Translations under genes and position numbers: made by a program
Notes under the pieces: model-generated
Databases searched by the model: none
Told to the model about the DNA's origin: nothing
Seen by the model: only the letters and a program-made list of their open reading frames with translations
Part shown: in pieces, positions 43,500 through 52,962 of the stretch
Numbering within the stretch: position 1 is the first letter of the stretch
How the letters are laid out: each line of letters opens with the position of its first letter
Assembly: GCF_037076455.1 (NCBI RefSeq)
Contig: NZ_AP028679.1
Span: 325,501 to 389,500, forward strand
From: Desulfoferula mesophila
Lineage (GTDB): Bacteria; Desulfobacterota; Desulfarculia; Desulfarculales; Desulfarculaceae
DNA: 64,000 nucleotides
Reading direction: 5' to 3'

Positions 43500-45110
43500 T
43501 CACTTTTGGTTGCGCCACCGCTCGATGGTTCGGTCCACCAGCTCCCGGTCGGCCTGCTCCTCAAGCCACCCCTGGGAGACGCTCCTGGTGTCGCTGCTGG
43601 GGCGGTATTCGGAGTCGAGGGCTTCAAAATAAATCATCATCGGGAAGTTGACCGCCTCGCCCACCGCGATGGCCTCCTGGGTGCGCAGCACCGGCAGCGC
43701 CAGGAGCAGGCCGGCGGCGGTCTCCGGCAATACGTGGGCCACGAAATTCTGGTCGTACTCGGTGCTCATGCGCATTATGAACAGGGTGCTGCACTGAGAA
43801 ATGATCATTTCGGAGATTTCCGAGGGCCGCTGGGTGACCAGGCCCAGGGACACCCCGTACTTGCGGCCTTCCTTGGCGATGCGGGAGATGGCCCGCCTGG
43901 TGGGGGCGAAGCCCAGATCCGGGTCGTGGGGGGCGTAGCGGTGCGCCTCTTCGCAGATCATCAGGATGGGAACCGAGCGCTCTTTATCGCCCCACACGGC
44001 GAAATCGAAGATCATGCGGCATAGCAGGGAAACCACCACGTCCACGATCTCCGAGGGCATGCCGGCCAAGCCTATGATGCTGATCGGCTTGTTTTCCCCC
44101 GGCATCCGCAACAGGCGCGAGAGTATGTCGCCCATGGAATCATGCACGTTGGTATTGAAAAACATGAAGCGGTACCGGCTGTCCTGCTTCAGGCTCTCGA
44201 TTCGGTAGATGATCCGTTGATAGGCCTGCGGCTTCTCAGTCCGGTTGAGCCGTCCCATCGCGGCGTTCAGATGCTCCACCACCTTGTTCAGGTGATAGGG
44301 AATCGGCGTGTCCACGGTGAAGGGTATTCTCTCCCCGTTTCTTTCCATATAGGCTTTCTTGGCCTCGATGATCGCCTCTTTGAGCAGGGGAGCCTCCACC
44401 TCCCGGTTTCCCGGTTCATGACTGCACAACGCCTCGGTAATCTCCTCGAAGTTGAGCAGCCAATATGGCAGCTGAAGATTGTCGGGAGTGATGACCTCCG
44501 CTCTGTCCCCAAAGGTCTTGGTGTACTCGTCATGCGGGTCAAACATGACCACATGACCATCGGGGTAGTCATCGAAAATTGTCCTCAGGAGCAGGGTGAT
44601 GGCGCAGGATTTGCCGGTGCCGCTATGACCCAGAATGGCGAAATGCTTGCCCACGAGTTCGTCGACCTTGAGATAGGCCGGCTGCGAAAGGTCTTGGCGC
44701 AGCGCCCCTACCTTTATGGACGGTTTGGATGGCTGGGCGTAGATCTGGGCCAGATCCCGTGAGGTGGTGGACAGGATGGTGGCTCCCAACCCCGGATAGA
44801 TCGACACGCCCCGCTGAAAGATCAAATTCCCCGCCTCGTCCTGTCGCAGGGACTCCCCCACCAGGTCTATTTCGGTGATCCGGGTTTGATCGGAGGAAAA
44901 CGGATAGGAAGGGTCCTGGGTGGTGAGGCTGGCCAAGACGCCGAACACCAGGGAAGACGGCGTTTTTATGGTGACGATGGAGCCCACCTGGGTGGCGTTG
45001 GCCGCCTGCTCCGTTTGTTGGGCATCGCTGTGTTTGACCATGATCCCGGTTACCTTGGAACCGGCGACGGAAATGACTTGTCCGATCTCCAAAGATGTCT
45101 GCTGATCCAT
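43500..45110 (-). CDS. HerA-like hexameric ATPase/helicase
   Basis: 536 residues. An N-terminal beta-barrel (HAS-barrel; IGQVISVAGSKVTGIMV) precedes a FtsK/HerA RecA-type ATPase: Walker A ILGHSGTGKSCAI, Walker B SVPILMICEEAHRY, and the arginine/sensor segment SRIAKEGRKYGVSLGLVTQRPSE. HerA pumps DNA, normally with the nuclease NurA or, in anti-phage systems, with SIR2 or DUF4297 proteins. No such partner is adjacent; the upstream gene is a membrane protein. Could be an orphan DNA-repair translocase or part of a decayed defence module. Confidence 0.88.
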   Translation of the reverse strand: MDQQTSLEIGQVISVAGSKVTGIMVKHSDAQQTEQAANATQVGSIVTIKTPSSLVFGVLASLTTQDPSYPFSSDQTRITEIDLVGESLRQDEAGNLIFQRGVSIYPGLGATILSTTSRDLAQIYAQPSKPSIKVGALRQDLSQPAYLKVDELVGKHFAILGHSGTGKSCAITLLLRTIFDDYPDGHVVMFDPHDEYTKTFGDRAEVITPDNLQLPYWLLNFEEITEALCSHEPGNREVEAPLLKEAIIEAKKAYMERNGERIPFTVDTPIPYHLNKVVEHLNAAMGRLNRTEKPQAYQRIIYRIESLKQDSRYRFMFFNTNVHDSMGDILSRLLRMPGENKPISIIGLAGMPSEIVDVVVSLLCRMIFDFAVWGDKERSVPILMICEEAHRYAPHDPDLGFAPTRRAISRIAKEGRKYGVSLGLVTQRPSEISEMIISQCSTLFIMRMSTEYDQNFVAHVLPETAAGLLLALPVLRTQEAIAVGEAVNFPMMIYFEALDSEYRPSSDTRSVSQGWLEEQADRELVDRTIERWRNQK

Positions 45111-45249
45111 GGCCTATTTTTCCTTTCGGGTAAACGAGGGAGCAGTTAGCTTCGTCTACCATTTTAGCCATATTTGGACAAGGAAGTTTCCCGTCGCCCC
45201 AGGCCCGGCGACTGGCCGCAAGCCGAATTTTTCAGACAACTGGCTAGAA

Positions 45250-46365
45250 TCATTGAAATAACATATCAGAAAATAACGATGACAGAGGGATAAAGATCAG
45301 TACAGCGCCAGGAAAGGCCGCCAAAAAAGCAATGCCAATGTTAATCAAGGAAAACCTTCGCTTCTTATTAGCTGTCAGAAATACCTGAATTAAAATAGCG
45401 GCGACATAGGCGATTAAATAGGACAGCAGCCAGATGCCGGGAATGAAATCAAACATCCGGCCGGTTAGGGGTGCGATGCCCAGGCGGCCCAAGAGCATGA
45501 TAAAGAGCAGACCGCCTATGGGGGCGGCCCCAAATGCGCAAATAATATTTACCGCTCTCCTGTAGGCACGATTACTCTGGTAATAGCCCATGTCCATTTT
45601 GAAATGCCTTACACTCATCCAAATCGCTGGTGACAGGACCAGCAAAAAGATGACGACACCGGCTATACCCAAAATCCATATCATCGCATCCGTAGCCCAA
45701 GGAACCGAGACATTCACAAGACTGGCGGGCCAAGGGATGGCTACCAAGATAAACCCCACCACCTGCATGATCATGCCAAAGCAAAGCCAACCGCCAATAA
45801 CTAATAGCACTATGCCGATTGTTTTACTGTCATGGAACCAGCGAACGATGAGCGGTCTTTGGGCCTCCCGCCCATGATACAAACCTGCTACTACTTCGGC
45901 CCGCCTACGAAAATAACGGTACGTATAAATTGCTAGGCCTAAGGTCACCGCCCCAACGATAAGAGCCAAAAGAAAAATAAGGTCAAGGGACGGCCCCGTG
46001 TCGCGAGGAACAGGCGCATTTTCAGAAGTGATCCCTTGCGTTTCAACCGCGCTCTGCACTGCGGGCCGGATCAACATTTGCAAAAACAAGCCCGCCATGC
46101 CGGCCAAAGCCAAGCCGCCGAAGATGACCAAAAGCATGGACTGGCCCAGGACCTGATGGGAAAATTTATCACGGAATATTTCCGGCAATCCACCGGGGGT
46201 GGAATCAACCGGTTTCGCTTCGATTGCTAGGGCTCGTCTATGTAAATACCTCAAGCCCAAGGTTATGAAAAAACCGGCCGCGGCCAGGGGCAGCATGGTC
46301 GCCAACCACCAGGCTATCTGCAATATCCATAGCCAAACTAACGATGTAGTCTGATCGGCGGCCAT
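45250..46365 (-). CDS. Multi-pass membrane protein of unknown function
   Basis: 371 residues from ATG 46365 (TTG 46380 is the alternative). About seven to eight membrane helices, with short basic loops and one longer soluble loop (about 50-75) and a periplasmic-looking loop containing TQGITSENAPVPRDTGPS. Codons are visibly less GC-rich than in neighbouring regions. No family recognised. It stands between the HerA-like ATPase and the PAS kinase, all leftward, with gaps of about 140 and 230 bp. Confidence 0.65.
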   Translation of the reverse strand: MAADQTTSLVWLWILQIAWWLATMLPLAAAGFFITLGLRYLHRRALAIEAKPVDSTPGGLPEIFRDKFSHQVLGQSMLLVIFGGLALAGMAGLFLQMLIRPAVQSAVETQGITSENAPVPRDTGPSLDLIFLLALIVGAVTLGLAIYTYRYFRRRAEVVAGLYHGREAQRPLIVRWFHDSKTIGIVLLVIGGWLCFGMIMQVVGFILVAIPWPASLVNVSVPWATDAMIWILGIAGVVIFLLVLSPAIWMSVRHFKMDMGYYQSNRAYRRAVNIICAFGAAPIGGLLFIMLLGRLGIAPLTGRMFDFIPGIWLLSYLIAYVAAILIQVFLTANKKRRFSLINIGIAFLAAFPGAVLIFIPLSSLFSDMLFQ

Positions 46366-46593
46366 TTGGTTTCCCAACAAAGGAGGTGCGTGTTATTGCC
46401 TTTTCAGGACACCTTTCGCCCGGGAGTATAAACCGTGGCGTGGAGAGGTTTTTGCCGGCTTGCCGGGGTTAAAATGATTTGGCGATATGTCGCGGGTGGT
46501 GATCCGGAGGCATGGTCAAAAAGACGCTATTTGGTTACCGGTAATGTCGGGGGTGTTGATGGAATTTTTTGCGGCTCCAACCCCTCTGATTGC

Positions 46594-49314
46594 CTATTCC
46601 CGGCCGTCTTTCTCGGCAAATTCGACCATGCCTTCGGCCGGGAGAAAGTAAATACTGATCTTGGTGCCTTTGCCGGGCTCGCTGGTGCAGGTGAGATGCC
46701 CGTCGTGCGATCTGACGATCCCAAATACAACGGCCAGCCCCAGGCCGCTACCCTTGCCCACTTCTTTGGTGGTGAAAAATGGTTCGAAAACTCTATCCAA
46801 AGTCTCCTCGGCCATGCCCTCGCCGGTGTCGGTGACCGAGATAACCACATAGTCTCCGGAAAAGGGCTTCCCACAAGCTTGGCACATCAGGCCCGACACG
46901 TGCTGCCGGCCGGTGGCAATAGTGATGGTGCCTCCGTCGGGCATGGCGTCCCGGGCATTAGTCCCAAGATTCATGACAACTTGTTCTATCTGAAGCGCAT
47001 CGCTCATAACGGGGGTGATTTTTTCCGACAACTCCAGATGAATGTGGGTGTTGTCGGGCAAGGTTGTTTTGAGGAGATCCACCGCGGCCATCAGCGGCCG
47101 GTTGACGTTGAGCGGCTTGAAATTATAATTGGCCTGGTGGCTGAAATACAAAATGCGTTGCACTATTTCCTTGGCCCGGTCGGTTGCCTCCAAAATTCTG
47201 TCGATATCTGGCAGATTGATCTTGCCATCAGTCGCGTCGTCCCTGACCAAATCCGCATAGCCCATGATGACAGCCAGGATGTTGTTGAACTCATGGGCGA
47301 TACCACCAGCCAACGTGCCAAGGGCTTGTGCCTTTTGGGCCTGGACGAGCATCCTTTCAAGTCGCATCTTTTGTTTCAAGGATTGTTTCTGTTGCGTGAT
47401 ATCTTGGATGACACCGCTAACTTTTACAGGCGAACCTGAATCGTCTCTTTCGACCTCCGCTATGGATCGAATCGTCCTGATTTCAGTTGTTGATAACGGT
47501 TGGATGTCGAATTCGAGATCATACGGGACGTCGGAATCGATCAAATCTATCAGCGCCTGGTGAACTTTATTCCTTTCCGGGATACAGTTTTCCACTTCGT
47601 CCACGGTGAACCGGCCATTATCCAGGTCAAATCCATAAATGCGCTTGGCCTGGTCTGACCCCCAAAAGGTTTCGTTCGCTATATCATATTCCCAGTTGCC
47701 CACATTCCCCATGCGTTGGGCGCTTTTGTAACGCTTTTCGTTTTCTTTTAATAGGGCTTCCGCCTTTTTATGCTCTGTGATGTCCCTGGTGCTGAAAATC
47801 ATTTCAAAAGGGTTGTTGTCGTCGTCCAGCAAAAGTTCCCCGATGCTTTCAAGCCACAAATAATGTCCGGATTTGTGCCTATACCTGTATTGGGCGGTCC
47901 TTGAACCTCCTGCCTCCAGCAGGGATTTCAGCTCCGCTTCAACCCCTGGCAGGTCGTCAGGGTGAACTAACCTCGTGATATGGTTACCGAGCAAATCGGA
48001 CGCTTTATATCCCATGATTCTCTCGTGGGACTTTCCGGCAAAAGTGTAGGTTCCATTCAGATCGGCCAGCGTAACCATGTCGAACATTTTTTCGGTGACG
48101 CGCTCGAGGAGTTGCGATCTCTGCCGCAAGCCTTTTTCAGCGTTTATTCGCTCGGTGATATCACGAGACACGGACAAAAGCTCGCGCACGCCGCCCTCGT
48201 CGTCCAGGATGGGTGAAATAATTACACTCCACCATTTTGGGGTTCCCTTGCAGGTGGGGAAGTATCCCTCAAAGGAGCCGACGCGGCCCGCTTTCGCCGA
48301 CTGGATAGCCTGTTGGGCCTTTGGCTGGTCCTGGCCTTTCCAAAAGGCCGTCCAGGATTTATTCAGATACTGCTCTATATCGTCAATTTCCAACAATAGT
48401 TGGCCGCCTCGGCTCATGAAGAGCAAATTGCCGTTCAAATCAAGAGTGTTAATACAGTCCAGGCTGCTATCGATGATCGCCTTGTTGAATGTCAGACTTT
48501 GTCGCAGCTCTAACTCTTTTTGCTTCTTCTCAGTGATATCCAGGCCTATGCCATCCCAGACAACGCTGCCATCTTCCTGTAGCAAGGGAACGCCACGCGC
48601 GTACAGCCACTTTGTCCTGCCTCCGGGAAGTTTGAGGCGGGCTTCCTGCTCTACTATCGAGAGATTTTCGGCGGAGGCTTTTACGGCTTCAACGCATTTT
48701 ATCAGGTCGTCCTCGTGAACGCGTCCCCATAGCAAATCGAGGTTGCCGGAGGCGTCATCCTGTGAAACTTCAAAAATATCCTCAACGCCTTTGCTGATGT
48801 AAATTATCTCGTCCATGCCGTCTTTATTGCGTTTGTATTTAACCACCACGCCCGGCACATTATCAGCCAAACTCTGGTAATTTTTCTCACGGATCACTAT
48901 TTCCCTGTTGATTTTATCTTGTTCGGTAATATCTTGAGCCGCCCCGAACATTTTCGCGGGATTGCCCTGATCATCCAATATCAGTTTTCCGGAGGCGAGT
49001 ATGATTCTTTCCGCTCCGTCGTCCTGACGAATTATTCTGTGCTTAATGTTATAGTCGACTTTTTCTGCGATCGTCCTGTCAAAAGCCTTTTGAATATCAC
49101 CTCGATCGTCAGGGTGCGCGATCATGATCAGATCGGCTGTGGCCAACTGAGGCTGGGAGCAGCCATGCAAGCGGAGCCAGTTGGCTGAGAACGTCCAGGT
49201 GTCCTTGGATATGTCCCACTCCCACCCACCAGTGTGCGCCAATTTATCAGTCTCCCCCATAATGACGAGTAAGGCGTTTGGGTCCAAATTTGTGGGTTTA
49301 GTTTGGTCAGTCAT
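46594..49314 (-). CDS. Multi-PAS sensor histidine kinase, soluble
   Basis: 906 residues with no membrane helix. About five PAS/PAC units follow each other (e.g. GGWEWDISKDTWTFSANWLR near 30, FDMVTLADLNGTYTFAGKSH near 425, GNWEYDIANETFWGSD near 550), then HisKA with the phospho-acceptor His in LAGGIAHEFNNILAVIMG (about 685) and HATPase with NLGTNARDAMPDGG and GKGSGLGLAVVFGIV. A CQACG zinc-knuckle-like insert lies inside the ATPase domain. There is no receiver domain and no response regulator next to it. Sequence is AT-richer than surroundings, which may mean transfer. Confidence 0.9.
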   Translation of the reverse strand: MTDQTKPTNLDPNALLVIMGETDKLAHTGGWEWDISKDTWTFSANWLRLHGCSQPQLATADLIMIAHPDDRGDIQKAFDRTIAEKVDYNIKHRIIRQDDGAERIILASGKLILDDQGNPAKMFGAAQDITEQDKINREIVIREKNYQSLADNVPGVVVKYKRNKDGMDEIIYISKGVEDIFEVSQDDASGNLDLLWGRVHEDDLIKCVEAVKASAENLSIVEQEARLKLPGGRTKWLYARGVPLLQEDGSVVWDGIGLDITEKKQKELELRQSLTFNKAIIDSSLDCINTLDLNGNLLFMSRGGQLLLEIDDIEQYLNKSWTAFWKGQDQPKAQQAIQSAKAGRVGSFEGYFPTCKGTPKWWSVIISPILDDEGGVRELLSVSRDITERINAEKGLRQRSQLLERVTEKMFDMVTLADLNGTYTFAGKSHERIMGYKASDLLGNHITRLVHPDDLPGVEAELKSLLEAGGSRTAQYRYRHKSGHYLWLESIGELLLDDDNNPFEMIFSTRDITEHKKAEALLKENEKRYKSAQRMGNVGNWEYDIANETFWGSDQAKRIYGFDLDNGRFTVDEVENCIPERNKVHQALIDLIDSDVPYDLEFDIQPLSTTEIRTIRSIAEVERDDSGSPVKVSGVIQDITQQKQSLKQKMRLERMLVQAQKAQALGTLAGGIAHEFNNILAVIMGYADLVRDDATDGKINLPDIDRILEATDRAKEIVQRILYFSHQANYNFKPLNVNRPLMAAVDLLKTTLPDNTHIHLELSEKITPVMSDALQIEQVVMNLGTNARDAMPDGGTITIATGRQHVSGLMCQACGKPFSGDYVVISVTDTGEGMAEETLDRVFEPFFTTKEVGKGSGLGLAVVFGIVRSHDGHLTCTSEPGKGTKISIYFLPAEGMVEFAEKDGRE

Positions 49315-49825
49315 CGAATATACCTATACAAATTAAACATGAAACAAATATGCAATTTAGCCGCTTTCCAAAACGCATCCGTCCTCAAAACATGAGGCCG
49401 GCGGTGCGTGTACCGTTTTTCTATATCTTGCGTTATTTCTTGATGCGCCCGTAACTTGTCGCGACAACCCACAATGACCTGGCGGGCAATTCGCTGAAAC
49501 AACTGGTGTATTAAGCCTGATGCGAATTAAAAGCGATGAGGTTTCTCATGATAACCGCTCCCCCAAACCAAATCAACCGACTTTCGCCGGGCGCATCATG
49601 CCAATAACCGCGCCACCACGCCAAGCTTGGGAAACCAGGCATCCACGTGGGCCCAACCGCGTCGATCGCGGCTTGTCCCGTGGCCGGGGAGGCTGCGCCA
49701 GGTCGCCATCCTGGGGGTGGGCCGCTTGCAACGCGCGTCAAGGCAAACCATTGCGCGAGGGGCTCTGAAACGGCATCCGATTATTTGAAACTGGACCAGA
49801 GATACCCCGGGACCCCCCGCCAATG
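49315..49825. other. Intergenic region without recognisable gene
   Basis: The part up to about 49560 is AT-richer and presumably holds the kinase promoter; the rest is GC-rich with short frames on both strands that resemble nothing and lack ribosome sites. It may contain decayed sequence next to the island. Confidence 0.4.
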
Positions 49826-49858
49826 AAAAAAGGAGCCGGCCCCTGGGACCGGCTCCTC
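49826..49858 (-). terminator. Original terminator of tRNA-Ser(CGA), displaced by the island
   Basis: On the minus strand GGAGCCGG (49856-49849) pairs with CCGGCTCC (49839-49832), followed by TTTTTT. It lies just beyond the partial tRNA repeat at 49871-49890, where the terminator of the tRNA would be if the 3.4-kb insert were removed. Confidence 0.8.
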
Positions 49859-49870
49859 GCATCGTTTGAA

Positions 49871-49890
49871 GTGGCGGAGAGGGTGGGATT
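49871..49890 (-). repeat. Distal attachment-site copy (3' end of tRNA-Ser)
   Basis: These 20 bases are identical to 53329-53348, the 3' end of tRNA-Ser(CGA) including CCA, the acceptor strand and part of the T-arm. The match ends within the T-arm and no tRNA follows. This is the signature of site-specific integration into a tRNA gene. Confidence 0.8.
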
Positions 49891-49963
49891 TTCGCGATCA
49901 ACCACCCAAGCGCCATAAAATCAGCCACTTATCCTTGTCGCGCTGACCCGTAATGTAACACCT

Positions 49964-49978
49964 CACTGTAACAGTTTC
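49964..49978. repeat. Arm-type site candidate, left copy
   Basis: CACTGTAACAGTTTC, containing ACTGT/ACAGT inverted arms, identical to 53245-53259. The positions of the two copies, about 75-85 bp inside the two island ends, suggest integrase or excisionase binding. Confidence 0.5.
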
Positions 49979-49995
49979 AAGGACAGACTGGCTCA

Positions 49996-50435
49996 TTAGT
50001 GGTGCCTTGCGACAATACCTTTGGGGTAGGGCGAGCTGGCATAAGCCCCCTTCTCGTTCCGCTGCTTCTTGAACTCCCTGATCTCTTCCAGCCGGTGATC
50101 CACCAGCAACTCCACCGCCTCCTCCAGGTCCCCCCCGATATGCCGCAGCACCCGTCCTCGGCTCTTCGGATACCAGAGCTTCTCCTCGACCTCCTTGATA
50201 GGGGGCAAGCCGTGATGCAGGGGGTGGGGCTTTTCGCGCTCCCAGCGCTTGTGTGTCCCGCTGGCCATGCGGTGAACGATTTTGGCGGCCTGGACACGTT
50301 TGTACTCGGGCTTCAGCTCTGCCTGGGGGTCATCTCGAAGGACCATCTCCACAGCCAGCCAGGCGGCCACAGGGAGGCGGGGGTCTACCTCAGAAGCTCT
50401 CAGCCTGGCCCAGAGCGCCTTGGCGCGTTCCTTGG
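49996..50435 (-). pseudogene. C-terminal fragment of an unidentified gene cut by the IS21 element
   Basis: The minus-strand frame is open from the IS boundary at 50435 to a TAA at 49996, about 146 codons. It includes AKALWARLRASEVDPRLP, AAKIVHRMASGTHKRWE, KEVEEKLWYPKSRGRVLRHI and a charged end EIREFKKQRNEKGAYAS. There is no start codon with a ribosome site and the frame extends into the IS end, so the upstream part of the gene has been lost. It does not look like the catalytic part of the integrase on the other side. Family not recognised. Confidence 0.55.
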
Positions 50436-50537
50436 TGTGAATGGCGGAGTAAGTGCGGGACAGTTGGCGGTCTAAAACCGTGACACTTGTTTTAGAGATA
50501 TAGTCCTGTTGTTCATGCTGTCAATCATGATCTTGCC

Positions 50538-51314
50538 TTAGTTGGTTTTGGGCTTTGCCTGGGATCGTCTTTTGGCTTGGCGGAGCCGGTAGCTTTCTCC
50601 ATTGGCCTCGATGATGTGGCACCTATGGGTCAGTCTGTCCAGCAGTGCACCGGTGAGTCTTTCGGAGCCGAAGACCTCCGTCCATTGCTGGAAAGGGAGA
50701 TTGGTGGTGATCATGAGGCTTTGTTGTTCATATGCCCTACCCACCACCTCGAATAGCATTTGAGCGCCTATCTTGGAGAAGGGCACATAGCCCAGTTCAT
50801 CGATGACCAGCAGGTGTAGGCGCTGGAGCTGTTTCTGCAGGCGTTGCAGACGTCTTTCCTCGCGGCATTCCATGAGCTCTGTGACCAGGGCGGTGGCGCT
50901 GTAGAATTTCACCTTGCTTCCCTGGGCGCAGGCCGCAAAGGCCATGGCGCTGGCCAGGTGGGTCTTGCCGGTGCCGGAGTTTCCGATCAGGAGCACGTTT
51001 TCCTTTTTGGCGATGTACTCGCCCCTCATCAGCTCCCTGACCAGCTGCTGATTGATGGAGGGCTGTGCCTTGAAATCAAAGGTGTCCATGGTCTTGATCA
51101 CCGGAAAGGCGGCTTGCTTGATGCGCCTTTCGGCTGCCCGCTTCTCGCGGTCCAGAAGCTCCCGCTCGGTCAGGCGCAGCAGGTAGGTCATGTAATCGGA
51201 GCGGTCTTGGCTGCAGACCTTGGCCATGGCCGCGTATTCCCGGAGAATGGTGGGCAGCTTCAGCTTTTTGAGGTGGTACTCCAAGAGCACGGTGGGTTTG
51301 TCCTGGTCCTTCAT
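50538..51314 (-). CDS. istB: IS21 helper ATPase IstB
   Basis: 258 residues of the DnaC/IstB AAA+ family: Walker A LLIGNSGTGKTHLASAMAFA, Walker B LHLLVIDELGYVPF, and sensor MITTNLPFQQWTEVFG with RLTHRCHIIEANGESYR near the end. It loads and stimulates the IstA transposase on target DNA. Its ATG overlaps the istA stop (ATGA). Confidence 0.96.
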   Translation of the reverse strand: MKDQDKPTVLLEYHLKKLKLPTILREYAAMAKVCSQDRSDYMTYLLRLTERELLDREKRAAERRIKQAAFPVIKTMDTFDFKAQPSINQQLVRELMRGEYIAKKENVLLIGNSGTGKTHLASAMAFAACAQGSKVKFYSATALVTELMECREERRLQRLQKQLQRLHLLVIDELGYVPFSKIGAQMLFEVVGRAYEQQSLMITTNLPFQQWTEVFGSERLTGALLDRLTHRCHIIEANGESYRLRQAKRRSQAKPKTN

Positions 51315-52810
51315 GACAGCGCCCCTCCCTGCGCGAGGAGGGAGTCATAGACTGTGATATCGGGCCCGGCCACGCTCACTCGGCCCAGGTGCTCACGACC
51401 GTCCAGCAGGAAGGTGGCCGCGGGCCCTGATGATGGCGGCTCCAGCAGGTGGACAATGGCCTCCGGGGCATAGGCTCCCGCGTACAATGCCTGCTCCACC
51501 GCCCGCTTCAGTCTGGCCATGGAGTGGTCCTCCAGCAAACGTAGGACCTTTATGTATTTACGGGTGCCCTGGCCAGGCATGTCTTCCCCGGCCACCAGCC
51601 GCCGCCTCAAGACCTCAAAGCACTCAGACAGATCTAGGTCAGCCAGGGGGCGGGCGTGGTCCAGGGAGCCAGGCTTGCGCTCCAGCAAGGGCAGATAATG
51701 CCGGTAGTCGAAAAACACCCCTTCCTTGCCCCAGGATCGGGAGTGGCGGGCCACCACCACGTCATGGTGGCAGAGCACCACCCGATCCACATAGCCCTTG
51801 GCCACAATTTCATGGTGGGCACAAGCCACCGGCACCGAGTAGTCATTGTCGTCGAAGCGGACCAGGGACAATGAATTGGCCCGGGTAGGCTGTTTGCGGC
51901 AGGCATCGAAGCGGGAGGGAGGCAGGGGGACAAAGGCTGTCTGGTCTTCCTGCAAAACCTCGGCCTTGCTACCGCCCTTGCCACGCAAACGGCGCTTCAT
52001 GTCGTCGCGGCACTGCCTTAAAAGCATGGCATTGAGCTCGGCCAGGTCCTTCACCTGGGGCACTGGCACCAAAAAATTCTGCCGGGCGTACTTGACCACC
52101 CCTTCCACCACGCCCTTCTCGTTTGGACGCCGCACCCGACAAAAATGCTCCCGAAAAAGGTAATGGCTCTGCAGCTTGAGAAAACCATCGGTCAGCTTGC
52201 GCTCATGAGGCCCTATGATCTTGGAAACCAGGACCTTGCTATTGTCGTAACTGATCCGGTGGGGCACCCCACCGAAAAACTCGAACGCCCTGGCATGCCC
52301 TTCCCAGTAGCTCTCGCTGCACTCCTTGTCGAAGGCCGCCACGAAAAAGGCATCGGAGTACGGCAAGGCCATGATAAAAAGCGCTATCTTGCGAAGCTCC
52401 CCGGAAACCTTGGCCAGGGCATAGCCAAAGTCCACCTGCGCCTCGCCGGGACGATGGACCAGGGGCATGTACACCTCCTGGCTCACGCGCTTGATTGCGC
52501 GCACCGCCTCCTTTACCTGGGTGTACTTGCCCTGATAACCCGCCTCCTTGATGCGGTGATATATGCGCGTGGCCGTGTGCCTTTGCTTCTTGGGAACCTT
52601 TTTGTCCTCTTTTATGATCCGGGCGATCAACTCAAGGTAGGGGCCAAGCTTGGGCTTGGCTCGGGGGGTGCTGAGCCGGTATCCGGGAGGCTCGGGAAAA
52701 TTCTGAATCTTTTGCAGGGTATCCCAATGGATGCCCTCTCTACGCATTAACTCGCGCTTGCTCGCCTGGCCATCGCGCAACTCAAGTCTGATCCGGGCCC
52801 ATTGATCCAT
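51311..52810 (-). CDS. istA: IS21 transposase IstA
   Basis: 499 residues from ATG 52810 (MDQWARIRLELRDGQASKRE), the usual start region of IstA; an ATG at 52873 would add 21 residues. An N-terminal helix-turn-helix (SKRELMRREGIHWDTLQK) precedes a DDE integrase core: QVDFGYAL (first Asp), RISYDNSK (second Asp) and NEKGVVEGVV (Glu). C-terminal DNA-binding region intact. It catalyses cut-and-paste of the element. Confidence 0.94.
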   Translation of the reverse strand: MDQWARIRLELRDGQASKRELMRREGIHWDTLQKIQNFPEPPGYRLSTPRAKPKLGPYLELIARIIKEDKKVPKKQRHTATRIYHRIKEAGYQGKYTQVKEAVRAIKRVSQEVYMPLVHRPGEAQVDFGYALAKVSGELRKIALFIMALPYSDAFFVAAFDKECSESYWEGHARAFEFFGGVPHRISYDNSKVLVSKIIGPHERKLTDGFLKLQSHYLFREHFCRVRRPNEKGVVEGVVKYARQNFLVPVPQVKDLAELNAMLLRQCRDDMKRRLRGKGGSKAEVLQEDQTAFVPLPPSRFDACRKQPTRANSLSLVRFDDNDYSVPVACAHHEIVAKGYVDRVVLCHHDVVVARHSRSWGKEGVFFDYRHYLPLLERKPGSLDHARPLADLDLSECFEVLRRRLVAGEDMPGQGTRKYIKVLRLLEDHSMARLKRAVEQALYAGAYAPEAIVHLLEPPSSGPAATFLLDGREHLGRVSVAGPDITVYDSLLAQGGALS

Positions 52811-52962
52811 GTCCGTGTACACCCCTTCCGCTCCTCCAGAGAGTCCTGGCCTGGAAGCCACCATGGCCTCCATCGCACCAAAACACCTGAAGAAAACTGA
52901 ATCAATGTGTCACGGTTTTCAACCGCCACTAAAATCGTCTCGCTTTTGGACCGCCATTTACA

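Larger units (their letters stand above)
50436..52962 (-). mobile_element. IS21-family insertion sequence
   Basis: 2527 bp with istA and istB. Termini are TGTGAATGGCGG (50436) and, on the other strand from 52962, TGTAAATGGCGG. Behind each comes a second shared block, GGCGGT-N2-AAAACCGTGACAC, so the ends carry the multiple terminal repeats typical of the family. The flanks (CCTTGG and TCTCCC) show no target duplication, suggesting a deletion adjacent to the element or recombination between copies. Both genes appear intact, so it may still be mobile. Confidence 0.9.

Noticed and set aside
46379-46431. Perfect Shine-Dalgarno AAAGGAGGTG on the plus strand followed by a 13-codon frame
   Set aside because: The peptide (GTG start, stop at 46431) has no leader-like features and nothing codirectional lies downstream; probably chance.
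49596-49928. Minus-strand frame of 110 codons next to the island
   Set aside because: No ribosome site, no family resemblance, runs across the displaced terminator and attachment repeat.
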